From positions 87,292-113,047 of the forward strand of contig NW_003119427.1 in assembly GCF_000003605.2 (NCBI RefSeq): DNA of 25,756 nucleotides, given 5' to 3'. The position numbers and the translations under genes are program-made. A model generated the notes under the pieces. The model did no database searches. It was not told the DNA's origin and saw only the letters and a list, made by a program, of their open reading frames with translations. Origin of the DNA: Saccoglossus kowalevskii. Taxonomy: Eukaryota; Hemichordata; Enteropneusta; Harrimaniidae. Below, one piece after another: positions 1 to 8,000 of this stretch; position 1 is the first letter of the stretch; the number at the start of each line of letters is the position of its first letter.

Positions 1-55
1 CAAAGACGCCAATGACAGACGAGGCAAAGACAAATCTGCAACTCGGGGTCATATT

Positions 56-196
56 TACTAATTTAGACTTGCCTGCAGCCTGTTGCGATTCCGATGAAAA
101 ATTACAGGACTTTCGCGTTCACCCCTCGTTTACGCAATTTATATTTATTTTTCAAGGATTTTTCATCGGAATCGCAACAGATTGCAAGCATGTCTA
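56..196. repeat. Foldback / MITE-like inverted repeat
   Basis: A perfect 23-bp inverted repeat sits at 80-102 and 158-180 (core gttgcgattccgatgaaaaa), with a 55-bp loop. The arms continue outward with mismatches (agacttgcctgc against agacatgcttgc). The 9-bp direct repeat ggtcatatt occurs at 47-55 and 197-205 on the two sides, which resembles a target-site duplication. The left arm has about 8 extra bases before the symmetric part, so the exact ends are uncertain. No coding potential is seen. Confidence 0.5.
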
Positions 197-204
197 GGTC
201 ATAT

Positions 205-420
205 TATGACCAACCTCGCGAGTGGTTCGAAAGGGACGATTAGGCTGGAATATTCGCATCAACGATACGCGAGACCGTTGAGGGCCGGTGATCAGACGAG
301 GAAGGGAGTACAGGAAATCTGTTGCTCGTCGACATCGGCCAAATAAACAAAGCCATCGTTTCCGTTTATGCAGAGAGCATGCACCCATCCGTTGACACTG
401 CCGTTTTAGTTTTCTATCGT
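205..420. other. CpG-rich patch of unknown role
   Basis: This segment has many CpG dinucleotides compared with its AT-rich neighbours. On the minus strand it has an open stretch of about 54 codons, preceded and followed by stops and without a convincing start. It could be a decayed exon, a promoter-like CpG patch or a repeat remnant. I do not recognise the translated product. Confidence 0.2.
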
Positions 421-1591
421 CTGCAGTAGTTTCAATTCACACAGCTTTACGTTTTTTCTCTCTTAATATTCTTAATAAAACGATATTGATTGCCTAGAAA
501 CAGTTTGACCCGCTACACGCTTTATTCGGGAATTCAAAGTGATGAATATAGTCATAACAAATTATGCTAATGACAAAAAAAAACGTAACATCGTGTGAAA
601 CGTACTTCCCGCTCTACTCGCTTTAAAACTGCCGCCTATGCTAATGAGCATAGTTGCGGACAAAGCCTTACAACTTCAAGATGGCGTTAATGTTACCAGC
701 TCCCTGATGTTACACCGTAATATTAAGGCAGCCAACACAAACGTGCATGTGTTTTGTACCCCCTTTCACCCCCTCCGGGGGATGTTATATATGTTAATAA
801 ATCAATGTTAAATACTTGCTGATTACCGAACCGTGCGGCATGTCGTCGGTAAATACATGTTTACCGTAGTTCGCGAGCAGTCGGCAAAATAACCATCAAT
901 CGACCATTGAGATTCGTGCTTTTCGACCAACCAACCAATGGGAATCGTGCTCTTTGCAGAGTGACACTGCGATCCTGTCGCAGAGTGCAATACTCGACAT
1001 TCGGCGAGTCGCACAATCGCATCGCAGAGTTAGTTTTTAGACCCCCATACATACCTCACAGACTTGCTAAATCTTGCTAAGCATTCAAAAGAGATAATTT
1101 TGCACCTGTTATCTATATTTTAATTTTTTGAGTATGTTCCACTATTCACAATTCTACAAAATTTCAACAGCCTATAGCCAAGACTATTTGGATAATAATG
1201 AGCAAAAAAAAAAAAAAAAAAAATTCACTCCCAACTGCCCACGAATCTGCTGCATCTCTACCTTAATGAATATATATTCAGAACTTAACTGAAGGTATTC
1301 ACTTTATTTGGGGATTTTAGGAAAAAATAGGTTAGAAAGACTACTGCTTGGCCATAATTCACATATTTGAGTACCCCAAATCGACATGTCACAAATAAAT
1401 GTTAAATTTGATATAAGTGAGAATTTATGAACCATAAAATTTAGGTTAGATTGTTTTAGCCACTGCAATGTGTAGCTAACTCAGAACAACTTGTTTGCTC
1501 TCCCGAGATTAACATTTTCAGGTGCAGCACCCCCAGTGGTGGATGTGGAGTATAAAACCAATTAATTCAAAATAAATGTTCACATTTCTAT

Positions 1592-1800
1592 TACTGTAGA
1601 TGGGTTAATTATTCACTGGGTTTTAATTTTGCTTATTTCGCTGACTGGAAAATGCGCTAAATTAAAACCCAGTGAATATGTAAAATTTACGATAGAACAC
1701 ATTATCTAAATAATAAAACTGAATTCAAAACCCACTGAATATGCCTGAAATGGTAAATCAGCGAAATTTTAACCCAGTGAAAATTAGTCATTTTACAGTA
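1592..1800. repeat. MITE with TACTGTA termini (copy 1)
   Basis: A 209-bp element begins TACTGTAGATGGGTTAATTA and ends TTTTACAGTA. Its two ends are imperfect inverted repeats of about 45 bp sharing the core ttcactgggtt. The interior holds further copies of the cactgggttttaatt motif in both orientations. A TA at each tip fits a Tc1/mariner-style TA target site. It lies 18 bp from the splice donor of ACAA2 exon 7. A related element of the same size and termini lies at 20338-20549. Confidence 0.7.
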
Positions 1801-1818
1801 TTTTGAAAACTGACTCAC

Positions 1819-2019
1819 ATCCACTAGGTCCATGTCATCAAGTGAAAGTCCATTCTTCTTCAATGCATTGGTTACTGCTGGGACTGGACCAATGCCCATT
1901 ATATTGGGATCACAGCCTGATACATGGTAGCCAACAACTCTAGCTAAGGGTGTTAAGTTGTGTTTGGTCACGGCATTCTCACTTGCTAAAATCACAGCTC
2001 CTGCACCATCACAAATACC
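1819..2019 (-). CDS. ACAA2: ACAA2 exon 7 (residues 251-317)
   Basis: A 201-nt exon with acceptor aaaacag|GGT and donor GAT|gtgagt. It encodes GICDGAGAVILASENAV, then TPLARVVGYHVSGCDP and MGIGPVPAVTNALKK, opening the thiolase C-terminal domain. It stops at DLVD, just before the expected VNEAFAPQ. Confidence 0.95.
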
Positions 2020-5000
2020 CTGTTTTGAAAAAAATATAAGTCACGCTATAGTAAGTCAGAGTATTTGTATATTGTCATATAAAAAAAATGAATTATTTCT
2101 TACATTTATACAATTTGAGATAAAAGTGCAATCAATTATCAATGGTACAATGAACTTGTTTGCGTCTGATGTTTCAATGATGAAGTAAAACGATTAAGTG
2201 GCAATTACCAATGTGAGCTTTTCAGGTGTTATAGTATCCTATTATTAACTTTGAGGTAGGATTTCAAGTATATAACCTAGTTACTCTGCTCTTTTTGGTC
2301 ACTTGAAATCATTTTTTTGCTTTGCTTAAAATGATAAAACAGAAACAGCACAAGGACACATCACACACAAAATATTTCAGAAAATTAACGCATGTTGAAG
2401 CAACCACAAACATTAAACACCGGGCCCTGTACGAGTATCTGAACAAATTATTCGACAATTTCAGAACTTCAATTGCTCATGTGATGCAATAACACAAGCT
2501 AATTTTTAATCTAGATGCCAGTTTATTTTAATTGCACATTGCAAGAGGTAATAATTGTTTAATAAAAACTGTCAACAGACAATTGAAAATGCACCATGTG
2601 TGCAATTCATGTCTTATCAGCATAGAATTCCAAGACGTAGATTTCTCATTTTTTTTACCAGAATTGGTCAAGATGACAGAAAGATAATCTGCTACAGCAT
2701 ACATCTTTCATACAAAGACAGAGACGAAGACTTACTGAAGCATTTCCAGCAGACACTAAACCATCTTTTTTAAATACTGGTGGTAATTTAGATAAGGCTT
2801 CTAGTGTTACTTCTCTTGGATGTTCATCAGTGTCCATGGCAACATCCTTCTTTTTAATCTTCAACGTAACTGGTGCCATTTCTTCTTTAAAAAAGCCTGC
2901 ATCATTGGCTGAGGGCAAACAATGCAATGCAAAGATTTCACGATACAATGGACAATATTTTGATTTTGTACACAGGGAAAGAATGTTGTATTTACAGTAC
3001 AATCAAAATCATTTGAGATATGTGAAACGTCTTCCAACAGCAGCAAGGTAATCATTTCAAAGCATGGCATCATCAGTACTACTAGTCAAAACAAATAACC
3101 AGGTCCAGAATTCAGACACAGTCATTTATGCATTCAGAGAAATAAGCAGCTTTATGACCCGCATTCATCACAAGATTGGGTTGGGTTTTGCTTCTGCAGT
3201 AACAACTGAATACCAGTATTACTAGTCAAAACAAATGACCAAAAGGCCATCCAGCTGTGCAGAATTCAGACAGTCATTTGTGCATTCAGAGAAATTAGCA
3301 GCTTTATGACCCATATTTATCACAAGAACTGTACAGTCTTGCTTTTCGATCAACACTGGGACCACTGCGTCAGCGGTAGCACTTGAATACCAAGGGAAAG
3401 TGTTCTACGTTTTTTGTGTACATGCATGAGAGATTTTTCCAGGCAAAAAAGCAGAATGTTGTTGAATTGTTGTTATATTATATATTTTGTTATACTTTAT
3501 ATGTTACTGCTTGGTTGTAAAAGCTTTTTCGCATTTATTTTATTACAACTTGAGTGTGCATTAATGCTGTATGCATGTTAATCTTCATTCTACATCAGCT
3601 CAGCATCTCCAGGTTCGTCATACAGTTCATGAGCACTGCAAATTGTCAGTTATCATGCTGACATATTTGTTAAGCAGAGTAAATGCCGTAATATGGGCAC
3701 TGTTACATAGAACTGAAAAGGTTGCATGCCATGACAATGTGACACATTTTGGGTTCCCAGAAATGTTAAATTTCATACAATTTTATTTTGGTGGTGTTCT
3801 GGGTGTTCTGATTAAATTTTTTACTAATTCAACGTGTCACTGAATGTGATTATCTTTGCATCTCCATGTACACCAGCAATAACATGTGTGATTATCATTG
3901 ATACACAGTGACTTTCTAAAAATTATAATCAGATGACAACCTTGATCAAAGAGGTGTCTAGATTATTATCCCCAAGACACCTGTCAAACTAATTCTGTAC
4001 TAAACTACAGGTAAAATTACTTAAACTATATTCTGACAGGAATGGCAATCCCAGTACATGACGAGGAAAACGAAAAATGGGTCGACAGCATAAATGAACA
4101 AGCAGACACGATCAGACAATCAATTTGGCACGACAGGAGTATTTACCAAAAGCAGTTAGAAATAAAATAATGGCATTCACTGTTTTAACAATTGAATGTG
4201 TATCACAGTTTCCCTCACAAGCCACAAAATGTTCCATGAACTTCTCTACAAAAGTGCCTGACATAAGAAATTCCAGAACTAAAATAAGTGATGATACGAC
4301 TTTACCTGCTCTCCATCTTTGTTGTGAACTGAGTGCAAATTTATCACAATCTTCCCTGGTAACGCCATACTTAGCACCAAGTGTCTCAGCTGTGATGCCC
4401 ATAGGCGTCTTTATATGATAATCTGTCAAGGTAGCCCATAGTTGATCCTCTAGCTGCACACGGGCAATAAGAAAAATATTATTGAACAGACTTATCACAC
4501 ATAACACATACAATAGCTCACTGGTTTTATTTCCAATCTAAACAGTCCAGCTCATATAGATAATCCTTTTTTCATCAATAACATATAACACAGACAAGAA
4601 ATGACAGAGCAAGCCCAAAATTGGTGGTGCTTTTCCCTAATCAGAAACAGCAACAACTATTTCTGGTGGGGCACATGTGCACAGAACTACAGTTTTGATT
4701 TGCAACATGTGTGGTATGTACACTTGGAACGAATGGTTTGGGTGTGCACAGTTTTTTTTTTCATTTCTGTTTAGTTAATACATGTATGAACATTAAAGCA
4801 TTATTTTGATGAGCCGAAGGTGAGGATAAATTCCTATAAATAAATGAGAGGATGGATGAGAACACTTTTTTTAAATTAAGGTCTCAATTGGCCACGCCTC
4901 ATTGCTTGGGCATCAGTATTTTCTTTGCTTGGGCATCAGTTAGCCATTTTGCAAATTAGGTAACAAATTTGATAGCCATCTTGAAAACTGCAGCTCCATG

Positions 5001-8000
5001 TACGTACATGTGCACCCACTCCGCAAGTATGAAATGACAAACATCCTTGGCAAGCATACCAGGGATAGGGTGGTCAAAGAGTTTTGTGGAGAACATTGAT
5101 GAAAGTCTGCAGGTAGCAGTGCAATCTCAGCTGGAGTCTAAAAGTGATATCTTTGAATACAGTGTAACATACATACATGTACCAGTAAGCACAATGCATT
5201 GAAGGTGATGGGGGTTAGGACACAGGCCCATTTTAATGCCCTCATATACATGTGTAGTATATTATCCTACCTCATAGTTCTGTCCAAGTTTAGTACCAAA
5301 ACGAACACCCCTCACGACAAATGGTGCCATACTCATGCTTTCTGATCCACCAGTTAAAACGATTTCCGCATCACCAACCACAATGTCCTGCAACAAATCA
5401 ATGCAAATGTGAACATGCATTCCGACAGATGTTATACATTGTAAGAAGGAGTTTCACTTGTACATATAATCATGGACTGGACTGGAAAAGGGGTTTTGTT
5501 AAGAAGCAACTGTCAGCTTAAACTTTTCACCACAAATTCACAAAATAGTCTTGTTTATAGTCTGCAATTTCCTCAGATAATTGGGACAAAAATAGCAAAA
5601 TTTGCAAGTAAAAACTGGAAATCAACTCAAATTGTGTCTGTTGGTTCCAAAATTAGGGTTCATTTCCTGAAATATTGAAGAATATAAGAAAACAAAATTT
5701 GGGCAAGAAAGTCTGGCGATGAAAAGGTTAGTAGCTGTCTGCTTGGCTAGTTCAGCCAACCTAAAGAAAAGTATCATATTTTCATAAATACAAGTATCAT
5801 CTAGCCACCTACTCCAGAAATTAGCAAAACCTCTGTAGAAAAATATAGCATAAGCTTGTATGTGTACCACATGCATATGGTGCAGTGCTACAAATTAGTA
5901 TCAGCCTCTTTTTAGTTAACTTAGGAGCCTAGAATGTGAAATGGTTTTGCACACATGAAATGGTGGGATATACATGAAATGATATCATGTATTTATAGCA
6001 AAATAAAAACTAAGCATCCCTATAGCCAGTTTAGTGAATGCCTTGCATATGACCATTTCAGCCTGTTCTTGCTCAAATTGCAATGGTGTTTTATCATATG
6101 CTGCAGTTACATGTATCAGACCACATAGGCAGACCCGCCTATTCACATAGCTCATACCCACCATGAACTCCAGGTTCCTCTCGACCACCCCACTTTTCCG
6201 TAGCGATTGGCTTAATCCTCGTATATGGAGAAAACCAGAAGTGATCATGGGGCAAGATGGCGAAGGCCTCTTTGCCTCTGTCACATGTTGCGTGACATGG
6301 AAGAAAATCTATGAGGTCATGGGGCTTCCTCTGACTTAGATTTCTCTCTCCGTCCTTAGCTGAATTGCAGATTAATGCCTAAAGTTCAACCGGAGCATAT
6401 GGTAGGTAATTGAACGTAGTGAATTACCTTTTTCCTTCCTTTTACATTCAACTATTCAAAAAATTAGTAAAAATAAACTTGATAGAAAACTGCCAATACG
6501 TTTTTCCAGTGAAAACTAATTCCAGCTAAAAAAAATGTTTGTATAGTATTAAGTTATTACACTTACCTGACATCCATTGACAATTGATTGGAAACCAGAA
6601 CCACATAATCTATTGACAGTTAGACAAGGTGTTTCTACATTTACACCAGCTCTCAGGCCAGCGTGTCTGGCAAGATATGAACCATCTTTAGAACTCTGCA
6701 ATCAACAAACATTTGAAAGTGCACAAACAAATAGCCATAGAACAAGAATAGCCAAAGAACTGAAACTCTGACTTGTCACTATGTTATTGGCATTGATAGT
6801 TGCATGTCTCAACATTATTTAATCCATGCAATACCGGTATGAGTAAACACTGGGAAATAAACATGGCCAAAGGGAATGAGAAAAAAGCCATGCATGCCAC
6901 AGTCCATGTTAGTTATCAAATCTAAGTTATAAAGTTTTGTTTATAGTAATACAGAACAAGTAATTAAAACAAGCAGCCTGTCGGCTGAGATAGCTCCGCT
7001 GTTAGCAATGCACATTGCAATTAAAAAACAGAAGATATCATTAGAAAATGAACAATATGTATAGCAATTGCAAAGCAATTGGACTTAAAAATATCAATTT
7101 TCACCAAAAATGACAAAAATATTCATCAAAATTAGATAATTGAAAATATCATCAGGAAATGAACAAATCTGAGAAAGGTCCACATGTAGTACCTACATGT
7201 ATGTGTATAATATCAAAGCAATTGGACTGGTGGTTTTTAACAAGAAGTCCAAAATATCACTTTTTACCAAAAAATACAAAAATATTCAGCAAAGTTAAAG
7301 AATTAAACAAATGGACAAATCTAAGAGAGGTCTACCCAAGGTACATATGCACCAAGTATCAAAGCATTCAGGCTTGTAGTTTTCAAGAGGAAGTCGAAAA
7401 AGTAAAACATTGACACGAACGACAGACACCAACAGACAATCACTCATATGATAAGCTCCGCTCAATAAAGTCGACGGCCACCAGTCGGTCTTTTTGAAAC
7501 TAATTGTCAAACCAATACAAATGTATATCTATGGCATGATGTATAATGAATATATAAAATGTAAAATCGGTCAAAGCATGTCAAAGATATGGCACTAGAA
7601 CCACATTCATTACAAGTCATTGAAAATGACACAATCCCCGTTAAATTAAGTTCTCTTTGTGCTCATCATATTGAAGCGGAGGGGTTGTCGCGAGCGTGTC
7701 CTTGAAACTTGAGTTCCAAGTGGCGTATACAACAGATTGTTTATTTACATCAAAACACATGTTCCGTGTAGTAGTAATATGGCCAAAAATAAAAACGGCC
7801 GTTATTCGGCCATCTTTGATCTGATTATGAAACACACTGATACGTATGATGTATGTGCCAAATACGAATGAAAATGGTACATAAATTGTGGAAATATAGT
7901 AGTAAGGCCAAAAAGTCAGATGGCTGTCAATCGGCCATCCTTAACCAGATTTTGAAACAAATTGTCATGGACATGCATCCTAACATGTATAAAGTACATG

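Larger units (their letters stand above)
1..1818 (-). other. ACAA2 intron 7 (partial) or downstream region
   Basis: This stretch lies 3' of the last ACAA2 exon seen. The donor reads GAT|gtgagt on the minus strand (gtgagt at 1818-1813). I searched both strands for the expected continuation (the NEAF catalytic-His segment and the CIGGGQG segment) and found neither, so the terminal exons should lie beyond position 1. Content seen: a foldback at 56-196, a CpG-rich patch at about 205-420, a short A-run at about 1205-1222 and a MITE at 1592-1800. The rest is unremarkable AT-rich sequence. Confidence 0.6.

Noticed and set aside
823-1052. CpG-rich stretch considered as a tRNA or tRNA-derived SINE
   Set aside because: No cloverleaf or acceptable A-box and B-box pair could be drawn on either strand.
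4125-4418. 97-codon plus-strand open frame
   Set aside because: Antisense shadow of ACAA2 exon 5.
5985-6340. Open frames on both strands in ACAA2 intron 3 (99 codons minus, about 58 codons plus)
   Set aside because: Neither resembles a known protein, and the flanking ACAA2 exons join perfectly without them.
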